A program made the translations under genes and the position numbers. The notes beneath the pieces were generated by a model, which was not told where the DNA came from, did no database searches, and saw only the letters and a program-made list of their open reading frames with translations. Positions 23,846 to 37,000 of a stretch of 64,000 nt of DNA are shown piece by piece. The DNA comes from Canariomyces notabilis. Taxonomy: Eukaryota > Ascomycota > Sordariomycetes > Sordariales > Chaetomiaceae. The stretch spans positions 2,077,302 through 2,141,301 of the forward strand of contig NW_027041823.1 in the NCBI RefSeq assembly GCF_033297395.1, read 5' to 3'. Position 1 is the first letter of the stretch. The number at the start of each line of letters is the position of its first letter.

Positions 23846-24896
23846 GGCGCGCGCGAGTGCGGTTGCGATTGTTTGATGGCTTATTGAATTCGGTTTATTT
23901 TGGCAAATGTGAGTGCAAGAGACGATGTCGGCTGTAGAAGTCCTTGCCTGTTTGAGAAGGCTGTGCCGTTTCATGGTCCGTGCGTCCAAAAGTTCACAAG
24001 AGCGAGAATACCGGTAATTACGTGAAGTGGAATCATACTTTATTCTTACAGGTAACATAAGGACAACATACAAAGCGTTATAACACATGTTTAACAATCT
24101 GCTTAGAAGATGTCAACAGTTCTGTTTCATTTCCCTGTATCGAACCAACACTGGGAATCATCTTGCGACTAAGAGGTGTTGAGTGCGACCTGATTCGCAT
24201 GTCGCCGAGTTTTGAATCACTTCCATCACAGGGTGAGGTAGTTCTAATTGATACCTTGATAGACACCCAGGTGTAATGTAACTTACAAACCCATATACAG
24301 ACGACGACGGTACCTTGTAATTACTTTACCTCCATAGCAGTCACCATTGCAACTGCGCAAAGGAGCCTAGAGCCTGGTACGCGGAGCACTCAGGGGCCCG
24401 TGTCAGTCTCTGGCCCAACCAATGGAGTCCCAGCCTCGCATGCATCCACCAGCTGCAGCTGTTTATAGACCGACAAGGGTTTGAGGCCACTTAAGCTACA
24501 ATCAATTTAGGGATGCATACGACAGCTGAGGTGCAACCCCCTTTCTAGCTTCGTTTCCACTCAGCCTGAGGCCGAAGCCAGAGAATCGTCAGACTTGCTG
24601 ACGAATTCTTCTTTCTCGACCATCGATTGCCCTCGACGCCGACTGTTCTTCGCTTCCTCGGTTGTCGATTCTTCACTTGTGCCTTTTTTCCTGCCATTCC
24701 AATCCGATGGTAGACTTGTAATGACCCTTCACCTTCTCGACTCTCGTTAATTCTTGTCTTATGATCGTCCTGATTTGCGGCTGAGGCTGTCCCTGCGCTT
24801 CCACACCCCTGACGAGACGAAACGACTCTAGAAAACCTGTCAACTCAATCGCGGCTGTTTCAACAACTATCGGATACTCTCTGCGAGCCGCCCGCC
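23846..24896. other. Divergent intergenic region, 1.05 kb
   Basis: Promoters of SF3A1 (minus) and PMT1 (plus). The last 300 bases before PMT1 are C/T-rich. No other gene or repeat is supported. Confidence 0.55.
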
Positions 24897-27800
24897 ATGG
24901 CTCGACCGCCGAGCGTGAAGCCCGTAGGGGCGCGGCCGTCGCCCCCTCCGCCGTCCTACAGCCAGGCCACCAAAGCCAGCGCGAAGACGACGAAGACCAA
25001 GGATGACTACTCGTCCGAGGGGGTTGAGGACAATGATATCTTCCTCCTTCCAGGCTCAGATGTTCAGCTCGTATTTGGGATAACGGTGTTGTCGGCCCTT
25101 GTCCGCTTGTTTCGCATCTATCAGCCCACCAGCGTTGTCTTCGACGAGGTCCAGTATGTACACTGCCTTACCGTCTTGCTAGTTGTGGCTGTCCTGACCA
25201 TATCGTTTCCATCAGTTTCGGCGGCTTCGCTTCCAAGTACATCAAGGGCCGGTTCTTCATGGACGTCCACCCCCCGCTTGCGAAGCTGATGATTACACTC
25301 TTCGGCTGGCTCGCTGGGTTCAATGGAGACTTTGATTTCAAGGACATTGGCAAGGACTATCTCGAACCAGGTGTCCCTTATGTGGCCATGCGGCTGTTCC
25401 CGGCCATTTGCGGTATTCTCCTGGCCCCGACCATGTTCCTGACGCTGAAGGCTGCGGGTTGCCGCACTTTTACTGCCGCCATGGGCGCCGGTCTTATTAT
25501 TTTCGGTTTGTCCCGCCTTCCGAATGCCGGCAGATTTGAATTTGTAGTCTAATATGTGCCACAGAGAACGGGCTCCTGACGCAGGCGCGTCTAATTCTGC
25601 TTGACTCTCCCTTGATGATTGCGACAGCTTTCACCGCCCTGTCCTTCACCTGCTTCACCAACCAACAGGAGCTTGGTCCATCCAGGGCCTTTACCCCAAG
25701 CTGGTGGTTCTGGCTTGTCATGACTGGCCTTGGTTTGGGAATGACAGTCAGCATCAAGTGGGTTGGGCTATTCACCATTGCCTGGGTTGGCTGCTTGACT
25801 CTGGTCCAGCTCTGGGTTCTGCTTGGCGACTATAAGAACGTCACGGTTGTAAGTCTCCCGTCTGCCTCTTGGATGTCTCTCTCAGCTGATAAGCTTGCAG
25901 CGCATCTTTGCAAAGCACTTCATGGCTCGCGTGTTCTGCTTGATTGTGATCCCCCTGACCTTCTACATGGCGATGTTCGGTATCCATTTTCTCTGCCTGG
26001 TCAACCCGGGTGACGGCGACGGTTTCATGAGCTCAGAATTCCAGTCGACTTTGAATTCAAAGGGCATGCAGGATGTCCCTGCCGACGTGCTTATGGGCAG
26101 CCGGGTCAGCATCAGGCACGTGAACACCCAAGGCGGCTACCTCCACTCACACCCTCTCATGTACCCTACTGGATCCAAGCAGCAACAGGTCACTCTCTAT
26201 CCCCACAAGGACGACAACAACCTGTGGCTCCTTGAGAACCAGACCCAGCCTCTTGACATCAACGGCCAGCCTATCAATGGCACGAGCGCGTGGTACAACC
26301 TCCCTGAGACTCCCTATATTCGTGACGGCGCCGTCATTCGCCTTTATCACCTGCCTACGCACCGTCGCCTCCATTCCCACGATGTGCGCCCACCCATCAC
26401 CGAGGCCGATTGGCAGAACGAGGTCTCTGCTTACGGCTACGAGGGCTTTGACGGGGACGCCAACGACTTCTTCCGTGTCGAAATTGTCAAGAAAAAGTCA
26501 AAGTCCGGCGTTGCCCAGGAACGGCTGCGCACCATCGACACCAAGTTCAGACTGGTTCACATCATGACAGGTTGCGTGCTGTTCTCTCACAAGGTCAAAC
26601 TCCCGGACTGGGCTTCGGAGCAGCAGGAGGTGACGTGCGCTCGTGGCGGCACTCTTCCCAACAGTCTGTGGTATATCGAGTACAACGACCATCCCAAACT
26701 CGGAGCAGATGCCGAGAAGGTCAATTATGCCAACCCCGGCTTCTTTGGCAAGTTCTGGGAGCTTCAGAAGGTTATGTGGAAGACGAATGCCGGCCTCGTG
26801 GAGTCTCACGCCTGGGACTCCCGCCCACCCTCTTGGCCTATTCTCCGGCGAGGCATCAACTTCTGGGGTAAAGATCACCGCCAGATCTACCTGATCGGCA
26901 ACCCGATCATTTGGTGGAGCGCGACTGCGGCTGTTGTCATCTACATCCTGTTCAAGGGCGTCGCTGTCCTCCGCTGGCAGCGCAGCTGCAACGACTATTC
27001 CATTCCCGTCTTCAAGCGGTTCGACTATGAAATCGGGACTTCAGTGCTTGGATGGGCTCTGCACTACTTCCCATTCTACCTCATGCAGCGGCAGCTCTTC
27101 CTTCACCACTACTTCCCGGCGCTTTACTTCTCCATCATTGCGTTCTGCCAGATATACGACTTCGTCACAGCACGCATCTCCGGTGTCGGCCTGAGAGAGA
27201 ACCCCATTGTCGGAAAGGCCGGCGCCGTTACATTCCTGGCCCTGTCGGTTGCTGTCTTCTCACTGCTTTCTCCACTCGCGTACGGCAACGCGTGGACCAA
27301 GGCCGAATGCAACAGAGTCAAGCTCTTCAACACCTGGGACTGGGACTGCAATACCTTCCTGGATAGTGTAAGTGGCTTCCCCAACGGAGTGATACCCGAG
27401 AGAAAGTTGCCGCAAAGGGGGCGGTAGCAACGTGACGGTGGATGCGAGGCAGCCTTTGGCATTGAGCAATGTATGGCAGGAAACTGTATGGGGCTGGCTC
27501 AACTGGTCGAATATTTGTCATCAATTCGACCCGCCATGGAGACCCCAGAGCTCACACGTATCCAACATCATATCAATCAGATACTGACATTTCGCTTGGG
27601 TCCATAGTATGACGCGTATAAGACCCTGTCGTCCACTCAGGTGGCGGCCGCGCAAACCCCGCAGAAGTCTGTCAAGGCCCAGCAACCTCCACCCGTTGCT
27701 GGCGGGCAGCATGGCCAGGTTCCCATCGCGGATGTCCAGAAGCAGCAACAGCAAGAGAAGCCAAACGTCTCGGGCGCGCCCCTGCCGCCCAACAAGCGGC

Positions 27801-28296
27801 TGGTGCACACCGAGGAGCGCATTGAATATCGCGACCAGGACGGTAACCTTCTGAACGAGGAGCAAGTCAAGGCGCTTGAGGGCAAGGTCGAGTTCAAGAC
27901 GCGTTATGAGACGCGCACTCGCCTGGTTGACGCTGAGGGTAACGAGATCTTGCTGCCTGCCGATGGTGAGCAGCAGCATGAGGCGGCCGGCGTTGCGCCT
28001 CCTCACCCGGATGTTGAGGGTATGTCTCTCCTTGTTTTCCCTTGCTTTCCCACTCATTTCCTCCCATTAGACCCGGGTAGTTGGAAAATTTTGGGCTGAC
28101 ACGGTCCGCTTACCATTATCAAGGCGTCGACCGCGAGACGCCCAAGCGCGCTGTCCCTGACGAGCATATCCCGGATGCCAAGCAAAGCGTTGAGGGGGAG
28201 AAGGAGAATGCAGGAAAGGCCGCCAAGCCAGCCAGCGAGGGTAATGAGGCCACGAAGAAGCTCGCAGTAGAGGAGGAAAAGAAGGATGAGCTCTAG
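24897..28296 (+). CDS. PMT1: Dolichyl-phosphate-mannose protein O-mannosyltransferase, PMT1 class
   Basis: Six exons, 24897-25153, 25216-25505, 25565-25848, 25901-27367, 27608-28019 and 28124-28296, give 960 residues. The catalytic loop 1 reads VVFDEVHFGGFASKYIKG and FMDVHPPLAK, with the acidic DE motif of GT39. Many hydrophobic segments follow. The central lumenal MIR region holds GGYLHSHPLMYP, QQQVTLYPHKDDNN and LHSHDVRPP. The VNPGDGDGFMSSEFQSTL segment fits the PMT1 rather than PMT2 class. The last 190 residues are a hydrophilic tail (EERIEYRDQDGNLLNEEQ) ending KKDEL. Pmt1 transfers mannose from dolichyl phosphate to Ser/Thr in the ER, normally as a Pmt1-Pmt2 pair. The last acceptor is AAG, less common, but phase and sequence support it. 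Confidence 0.94.
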
Positions 28297-30469
28297 GCGG
28301 AGTGCTGAAATCCTACTAATTCGGGAGTGGATGGTTGTTGGTTGGAGCTCATTTCTATCCTGCCGTCTCTGTCAAGTGATTGCCTGCTTGCAGGTTGGCT
28401 CATCAACGTGTCTGTTCTATGTCTTGTATCGTATCATGCTCGCGGGCAATCTAATGAAAGACGGATGGGAAGAAATGGGTGATGGTTTGGGGATGGGAAA
28501 AAAGCCATGGGACAAAAGAAGGCAGATGGTACATCGTTTGGGGAACCAGATTTGGTAGTTCACCATCTACAACTCTGTACTCCAGGCATCCAAGGAGGAC
28601 GACACACTCAGTCCTAGATTTCCTTGGTCATGTCCTTAGGTTATTTGTCCGTTCTAGGATTCGGTTGAAATGGAACTGCAGCTCTTTAAAATGAAATATA
28701 TGATTAACATCAGTACGCTGCTTAGCCAATTGCTGCTAGTAGCTGTGCAGGTCAACAATGCGGTGATAACCAACCCCCGCCAAAGCCTCTAGAAAGTCTC
28801 GAAAGTAAGATATTATCATGGGATTCGTCGGCTCTTACTCCATGCCGTAGAATATCGGACGAGCTGCGAACCATCAAGGGCGGCAAAGCAAAGATACCGG
28901 ATCTCACGTGGCATCACCACCAGGACGTTGGCCCCATGCAGCCGGTGCCCCAGCAGATTCATGATGTGAGACGCTTCAGAGTTCAGACTCATTGGAGGCA
29001 TGGCGATATGGGGTAGGAAGTAGGAAGGATCCGTAGTCTTGGGGTGCTGTGCAGAGTAGAGATCGTAGCTTTGATACAACAACGCAAGGCAGGTCTGAGC
29101 ATGTGATGACTAGCCCGGCGATGCGGTCGAGATATCCGTCTTTCCATGTTCAAATTTGGCTGACCGAGACCCAGGGCTGACGGGATGGCCGCCTTGCTGA
29201 CCGACATAAAGTGGGGAGACCAGCTGTCTGTTTGCCATGGTTAGCACGCCAAAGTAGGAGACCGTTTACAACAGGAAGGTGTCGTCTGGATTGACAGCTG
29301 CTTCTGTGTACTGTGCACATAGTAGCAACTGCGATGTTGTGAGTTCCCGTGCCGCGATTGATAAGCAGATCTACCGAGTACCGACGGGATGAACCCAGGA
29401 TTCTGGTCATTTGTGGGCTTGGCATGAACTGTGAGCCTCAACACCAAACCGTTGGCCCGAGCGCCCTGCCAATGTTCGCTGTGGCCAGCGGCCAGCCTGA
29501 GATTTTGCTGACGGTCTGTACGCTATACAGTATATCCAGTAATTAGAGTATTCCATATGCTTGTACAAAATAGATGGTCTAGATGAGTTTCGGGAAAGAA
29601 TTGCAGGTCCTTTAATCCGATATTGTGGACAGCGAATACGACAAACTTGTTTGCAACCGCGGAGGATTGTGTTTTGGAACGAATCCTGGTTGCAGAGGGC
29701 TCAATGACGTTTGTTACGAACTTTACGAAGCCCTGGTTCTTATGCGAGCAGGGGCCACAGGCTGCACCCGGTGATTGCACGTGGATGCGCCGGGCCGGCA
29801 CGCCTGAGCCAGTGGAAACAGGCAATTAATTCACTTTGACGGTCTGTGCCCCAAATTTGCTTGGTGCAGGTGGAACCCCACGGCGCCAAAAGAGATGGAA
29901 GAAATGGTGCCTGAGAAAAGCAAGCGCTCTTTTGTCCCATCAAACTCGAGAGTCCATCATCCGTGCGGGCCAGAACAAGAAAGACCCAATAAAGCCTGCA
30001 GACCCCGGTCTCGAGTCTGGAGACGCTTTTCCTATCGCAGCGTTGTCGTTTAGCTCTTCTTGGGAATCGCTGCACGTCGTCCGCCGTCGCATTCCCTCTT
30101 CTTCCTCGTATCCTCCTCCGCTGTCCGTTTTGGGCAAACCACCTTTCTCACTTCTGGGTCTTCGCTCGCATATTAGATCCCTTCGACGTCTTCTGCTACG
30201 CGGGGATTGACGTGATAGGGCGAATCGCTTTTGCCCACGATTTCCTTGTCTCCATTGAACGCGCACCACATACCTCCCGGACGGTCTCAACGCTTCTCGG
30301 ACAATATTCACCTCTTCGTAACGCTCAAGGGTGTCTTGCAATCTTTCAGACGATACCGCGACGGTTCGAATAAGTGAAAAGTGACGCCAGGGTGGGCTTC
30401 CCCTCGCTTTTCAAGGACCCGCCAGCCACTGGTGCGGTCCGAAGCAAGCCTTCAAACTGGATTACCCGT
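28297..30469. other. Intergenic region, 2.2 kb
   Basis: 3' flank of PMT1 and leader/promoter of the SEC2-like gene. About a dozen short ORFs on both strands lack motifs and splice logic. No tRNA-like box or repeat was recognised. Confidence 0.5.
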
Positions 30470-32727
30470 ATGTACACACAGCTTTCTTCTCTACCTATCC
30501 AGGCCTTATCCTATGGGCGACCGTGAGCATTGGATGGAAACTTGGCGCAGCAACTGGCAATTGAACTTGCGAGCTCTGTTGGGATGAACAGCTAGCAAGT
30601 CGTCAAAATGCGGTTACTAACGGGCGGTGGCAAAGCTTCGTTGCCGTGGCCGGCTGGCCGTCGCACCAGGGCCCTTCTAGCGGCCGCTCGGCATTCGGCC
30701 ACAACAGGTCATTATCCAGCATCTTAAGGTCAGCTTCTCCGAAACCACCAACTCCTCATGCCCGGTCCAATTCCACAACGGAATTTTCGATGGCAGCCGA
30801 CGTTGTCCGCCCGAGCCCTTCAACGCCACAGCCCAAAAGAGCCTTTGTGTCCCAATCCCTTGACGATGACAACGATTTAAGCACAATACCCGACCCAAGG
30901 AGCAGAGGAATGAGCCCTGCCCACCTGGCCAGCACGGCCAGCCCGCATCATCCCGACCTCGACGAGGAAGTCGCCACCTTAAGCACGAAGCTCATCAATG
31001 CCATCAATCACCAAACGACGTTGGACGACAACCTGTCCGCCGCTAGGTTGGAGCTGGAGAAGGCTCGGGAAAAGATACGGGAACTCGAGGCTGAGGTGCA
31101 AGAGCAGAGGAAAATGCTTGCAGGCGACGTGTGGGTGAAACGGTCCAGCGTAGAGGCTGAAAAGGCAAAGCTGGCCGCCCGCATCGCTGAAGAGAAGAAG
31201 GCTCGCGTGGAGGTGGAACAGCAAAAGAAGAAGATCGAGCAGGAGCTGGAGAACCTGACGACCGCTCTCTTTGAGGAAGCAAACAAGATGGTAATTTCGG
31301 CAAAGGAGGATGCACGAGCTGAGCACGAGGCATTGCAGCGCAAGAATGACCAACTCAAGGCGCAGCTCGCTGACACTGAGGGTCTCCTTCGATCCCAGCA
31401 AGAGCAGCTCGCCGAGCTCAAGCACGTAATGGAGCAGCTGACAGCTGAAAGAGAGGAACGAACTCCTACCACAGTCCCTTCTTCCCCCGGCCTCAGCCAC
31501 TTCGATGCCCAAGAGGCGATAGGCCCTTCGGTCGGCACGCATCATCCCAGCCCGTCGACACCTTATACCCCGTCTTATCCAACCAGCTTCACTCATCTTC
31601 TACACCCTGTCCTCCGTACCGACCTGGCGGCATACAGCGATTTCAGGGACCTTTTGCGAACATCGAAGAGGCTCTCCGGTTCTCGCACCTCCCCAGGCCA
31701 GTCAGGCACTGGGTTGACATCGTTGGGGATCGGTCTAGGCTCAATTGTTTCGCACGTTTCGGCTGGTAGTGGATCCAACTCTTCACTAGCCACAACCGGG
31801 AGCCCGACGGCAACCTCACCACAGACACCAGCTACTCCGGCATCATCCGTTAGCACTGCCTCTTCTACTGTCACGCCAGCTCTCCCACACCTGAAGGAAA
31901 CAAAGTTTTACAAGAGGGTACTCACCGAGGATATCGAGCCGACTCTCCGCCTTGATATGGCACCAGGGCTCTCTTGGCTTGCCCGACGCAGTGTGCTAGC
32001 ATCGATGACGGATGGGTCGCTGGCTGTCGAGCCTAGCCCTGCTACAGCTACGGGCAGATTCGGCAAATTGATCAAGCCCGAACTATATCCTTGCTCTCTT
32101 TGCGGCGAATCGAGGAAGGAAAATGAATATCTCCGAACCCACCGTTTCCGCATCAGCGAGGCCGACAATGCCCAAACCGGGTACCCCCTCTGCAGTTACT
32201 GCCTGGCCAGAGTTCGATCGACATGCGAGTTTTTGGGGTTTCTCCGCATTGTCAAGGATGGCCATTGGCGGGCTGAAGATGAGGACGCCGAGAAGGCTGC
32301 GTGGGAAGAGTGCGTCCGCCTGCGCGAGCAAATGTTTTGGAGCCGGATCGGCGGCGGCGTTGTGCCCACCGGCCACGGTCGCCATGCTTCAAGCTCTAGC
32401 GTTGCTCCCAGCATTCGCGGAGAAAGAAGTCCCAGGCCGAGCCAGGATGTTGCTTCGAGGGCCGCAGACGCCGCGGCGCCCGTGAAGCCGACTAGGCCGC
32501 TTCCGCAGCTGCCCAGCACATCGGAACATGATCCCCCGGAAGAGGCTGCCGAAGTTATACGGCCGACGAGCCCTGAGGATGTGGTAACAGGTGTGCAAAC
32601 TGAGGCACGAGGCGCCGAGCAGCAGATTCCATCCCCGTTCGACAACTCTGCTACGGAGCTGCAGGCCGACGTTAAACAAGCCATCGACGTCGACCATGCA
32701 CGCCCGGAGTCGAATCCCAGTCTCTGA
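30470..32727 (+). CDS. SEC2: Rab guanine nucleotide exchange factor, Sec2 type
   Basis: The main frame runs from before 30646 to 32727. It contains the Sec2 coiled coil (about 110-270 of this frame: LEKAREKIRELEAEVQEQRK, LENLTTALFEEANKMVISAK), the GEF surface for the Sec4/Rab8 GTPase. A second conserved region near 410-560 (FYKRVLTEDIEPTLRLD, YPCSLCGESRKENEYLRTH, LCSYCLARVRSTCEFLGFLR) has two CxxC pairs that may bind metal. The frame has no ATG between the upstream stop near 30562 and Met at 30790. My best start is a first exon 30470-30522, spliced with a GTGAGC donor and a TTACTAAC branch to an acceptor ending at 30635; this restores phase. If wrong, translation starts at 30790. Sec2 activates Sec4 on secretory vesicles for exocytosis and tip growth. 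Confidence 0.82.
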
Positions 32728-34093
32728 TCAGGATGGCCCATCACAAAACAGGGCAAAGGCAACGCTCCCCTCATGACCAACAACCCAAACGCAATGTTCC
32801 CTGCTTGGTCATGGCCGCACAGTTTGCAATGTGTTATTATCAACAACTCTGGTGGGAAGTCCATTTTTATTCCCAAGCGAAGAGCGAAGTAAGGGATTCA
32901 TTTCGGCGTTCCGGCTTCTTCTTATCGCTCTATCGGATATTCGCTCGTGATTTTTCTGATTCGCGTCGGACAAGAAGCTTTATTGAGTCTGGCGTTCTCG
33001 GGTTTACACACATTTAGATGTTTGTCCTTACAAGGCAGGGGGGTGGGGACAAGTAGTATGCATACAAGGCAGTAGAATGTATTAATGAGGATTTGGGAAG
33101 GGAGGATTGAGAAACCGGGGCTCAGATTAGTTAATTCTGGAGAGCCAGATCCATACATATACAAATACATATATATGATACGACCATAATCTCTAGTTGA
33201 CAGACTTGGGTTGGCTTCGTCATCCAGTCAGTACGTGGCTGATGTGTTCTCAGAACATGTACGCCTATGCTTCATGCATTGTGCTAGGATTGCGAAATAA
33301 GTGGCCAAACGGCGTTACAGTTTCTTCGGTATGCTTTTCGAGCCTTACTTTTGCGTCGTCCAGTAAGTATTTTGGGTACTCCTCTCTCTGACTCGGAACG
33401 TCTGGAAGCATACATGACAGCATGTTCGTGATGAGACAGTCTGAGAATTCAGCGTCATATAGTCTCCTAACCCATGGAAGTCAACGCTAGATAGTCAAGA
33501 CGGGCCTGGCTACATCAAATCTAAACACTTCAAGACTTGCATATTACTCGAGGAGCTCAGTAGCTTTTTGCCCCCTTTATCCAGACCAAGCGAAGAACAG
33601 GTATTGCGTTTCTTGTTTGTCTGTTCTTTTTTTTACTCGACAACTAGCCACGATTCCACCACAGTTGATTACACTACCAATTCATCGGTCCAAAGAGATG
33701 GGTATATGAAGTCAGGTTGTGAGGTTAGAGGGTCAGGAAGTACCCAGTTTTGAGAAGGAGAAAGCACAATATGCCGACTAACAAGAAGAACGAAACGGCG
33801 ATGGCGACAAAAAGCCGAGTGACGGACCAAAATGACACAAGCATTGTGCCTGCCGGTAAAATAACCAAAACACGACAATGTGTAACCAAGAAAAAGGACA
33901 GAAAAGACGGATGGGGCACAAAAAGGAAAGGGAACGACAGATAAGCCAAAAGTCCGCCACTTCAACCTCACCACAGCCAAAATGCTAACAGAGCTGAGAG
34001 TCGAGGAGTTATTCAAGCAGCCGAAAATCAAGTCAAGTGTCGAGCCACACAATTGTCATTTAAAAGGAAACAGTCCAAAAATCTCACGTAAAT
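32728..34093. other. Convergent intergenic region, 1.37 kb
   Basis: 3' flanks of the SEC2-like gene and the large low-complexity gene. It is visibly richer in A/T than its neighbours, with ORFs 33669-34052 (minus) and 33750-33944 (plus) that have no motif. Nothing else was seen. Confidence 0.5.
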
Positions 34094-37000
34094 TCACTCC
34101 CAGTCTTCAAATCCCCCTTCACCATAAGGATTCCACTCCTGCCCAGGGTAGCTGGTGGCGCTCATCTGGGGAACGGCCTCTTCCTCCTTGCGGCGGGCGT
34201 CGTCCTCGGGCTCGGAGGGGAAGACGGGGATCTTCTCCTCGAGCACGAGCCTGCGCTCGGCCTCCCTCTGCTCCTCGGCCTTGCGCTTGGCCCGCTCAAA
34301 GATGGCCACGCTGTCCTTTGCCTTTGCGGCGGCGTCGGCGGCCGAGCTCTGGTTGTTCGCCGAGCCTGAGCTGGGCGACTTCTGCAGCGTCGCAATGGTG
34401 GCGTCTTGGATGATGGGCGATTCCAGGTCCGAGTCGGACGAGCCCAGGTCTGGAGTCGTAGACGATTGCCGAGGCTGGATCTGTGAAGGGACCTGCATGG
34501 ACGGGGCCGGGCCCGAGAACTGGTGCGTGTACCCAGGACCTGCGGGTGGCTTGGCGGGACGTGTTGCCTCATGCGACGACCCAGCAGACTTCGGCTCGAC
34601 GGGGGTATTGATGATGATGGTTTCGGCGGAGCCCGGGTGTTGTTGCTGCTGCTGAGCTGAGTGAGGAAATTGCAGATGACGCGGAGTCGCGTCATAGACG
34701 TTGTCGTCTGCTACGCGTTGAGTCGGTGTCGTAAGCTGGTTGATCGGGGACGTGGGACCAGGAACGGACGGTTCGGGGCTGACGGCCCCCGCATCCCGAC
34801 TGATGTTGGCGTCTGCTTGTACCGAAGGCACAGGGCTATCCGTCCTCCCAGGAGTAGGCAGCGGGCTTAGTGACGCGCTTGGCGAGCGCGCACTGAGACC
34901 GGCGCTGGCGTCAAGGGAAGCAGCATTCGCCGGTTGGAACCGCCCAGTTCGCTGTGATGGAAGTGACGCAAGGTCGCCATCCGCCGAAGTCTCGCCTGCC
35001 GACTGCGTCATTCCCTGTGCACCTTGCTGGTTCGGTGGGATATAGGACTGGGGAGGAGCTGAGCGTTGAACCTGGGGCTGCGGCGGGACATTCTGCTGAG
35101 GGCTGTGCGTGCTAGTAAAACGAGTCGCCTCGGGGTGAGGCTTTGCCTGCTGTAGAGCAGGGGCTCCGCTTGACTGCGGGGCCAGAGGTGTGGAAGCCTG
35201 GCTAGATGGGGAAGGGGACACTCCAGGGGCTCGAGGGAGCGGGGCGGTTGGCGGTGGGTGAATCTGTTGGGTAGGCTGGGCGGCCAGCTGGGGTTGAACA
35301 TGCCCACCCGTCACCTGTCGGCTAGTAACATCTTGTCCTTGCTCCTGCGCAGCAGGACCCGTAGGCATCGGACCTTGAGCTTGATTCTGGGCTTGTTTGG
35401 GGGTCTGGGAAGGAATGGTGGACGAGGCCTGCGTGGCAGATGAAGGTTGAGCCTGAGGGTTAGAAGCAACGCCGAGCAGGGTCTGTGTGCTGGCAGCTCC
35501 AATTGGAGCCCATTGTTGTTGAGGGAATCCGGGCGGCGGAGCGTACACCATGCCGTTCTGTATAGGCCCAACGTACAGGGGAGCGGGAGCCGGAACAAGA
35601 CGTCCCTCAGCGTGTACATATCCGTACCCTCGGGGGATCGGAACCTGATCATACTGGGGCTCTGTTGATGGTTGGCCCTGTGGAGGGCGTTGGATGCCGG
35701 AGATACTCTGCTGAGGATTTGGCCCCTGCGTCATCATATTCGGGGGTGGCCTTCCCTGCTGAGGCTGCAATTGCATATTCTGCGGCGGCGGCTGCACCCC
35801 TGACGGCGCATATGTCTGCGAGCCTGGTGCCGGTTGCGGCTGCGTAGGTGTTTCGGTGCCTTTAGCTCCGAGTTTGAATGCGCTCGTGAACAACGATTTT
35901 GGGCCTTTATCCTTTTCCACTTTCTCCTTCTCCTTCAAGGGCATTGCCGGCCATGTGGACTTGTTCCCCTTGAACAACTTCGATATCGTGCTTTGCTCCT
36001 TCTCTTTCGCCTGAGCGTTCAGACCCACACCATTTTGACCGGCAGCTGGGTTGAACGGCTGACGAGGGGGTACAGGACTAGCTTGAGATGCCATCCATGG
36101 CGACTGCCCAGTAGGGTGTGGCTGGCCGGGAAGCATCTGTCCTCCTTGTGGACTGTTAGCCAACCGAGGATCAGATTGCTGAGACCGTTGGCTGGGGTGG
36201 CGTTGTATACCCCCAGCCCCTTGAGACGATTCCTGAGAAATCGGACCCTGGCCGGAATCGGCCGGCGAGGCTTGGTCTCTGGGAGTCATGGTGGAGAATG
36301 ATTGTCGCGATGGGACCCTATCCTCTGGGTTCCGCATAGGCCTGCCGGCGTCTGGTTGTGGCGATGCTGGGTGAGGCCGTCCCTGCCCTATGTCGCCGGC
36401 TGGGGTGCTCGATGGCGTGACTTGAGGTTGCGAAGAAGGCGACACCGGCCTGTCAATATGGCGATTATCCTCGGACCCAGAGCCATAAGGAGCGGGTTGT
36501 TCACTACGAGGCGCTGCCTGGAACGGTGAAGTAGCGTTCCGGTCAAGCAAATGAGCGGGATGTGGCGTGGCTGGACCTTGAGCGTTCGGAACCCGAGTCT
36601 GTACGGGCTGCGGGGCGGCCATGGGCTGTTTCGGGCTCGGTGGATTTCTTTCTTGCACCCGGGATGGTTCCGTTGAGAACTGGGGGATGTCCTGAGACTT
36701 TTGAGAGACCGGGGAGCCAACTGCAGAACTGGCCGGTGTCGGTTCGGCAGGTTTAGGTTGCGCTTGATGCGGAGTTCCTTGATCATTCGGTTGCGATAAA
36801 GCTGGCTGCGACTGTTGCGCGTGTGGGTTTGACGGCTTATAAGATCCGGCTTGGTTCGACAATGGAGACTGTTGCGAATGAAAACGGAGGTCTTGGCCGG
36901 TGAATTGCGTGTTCTGCTGGTGTCCCTGAGGGAACCCGGACTGTTGCGGCATGGGCACCGCGGGCCGTTCCCCAGCCATCTGGCCTGGTTGTGATGCAAC

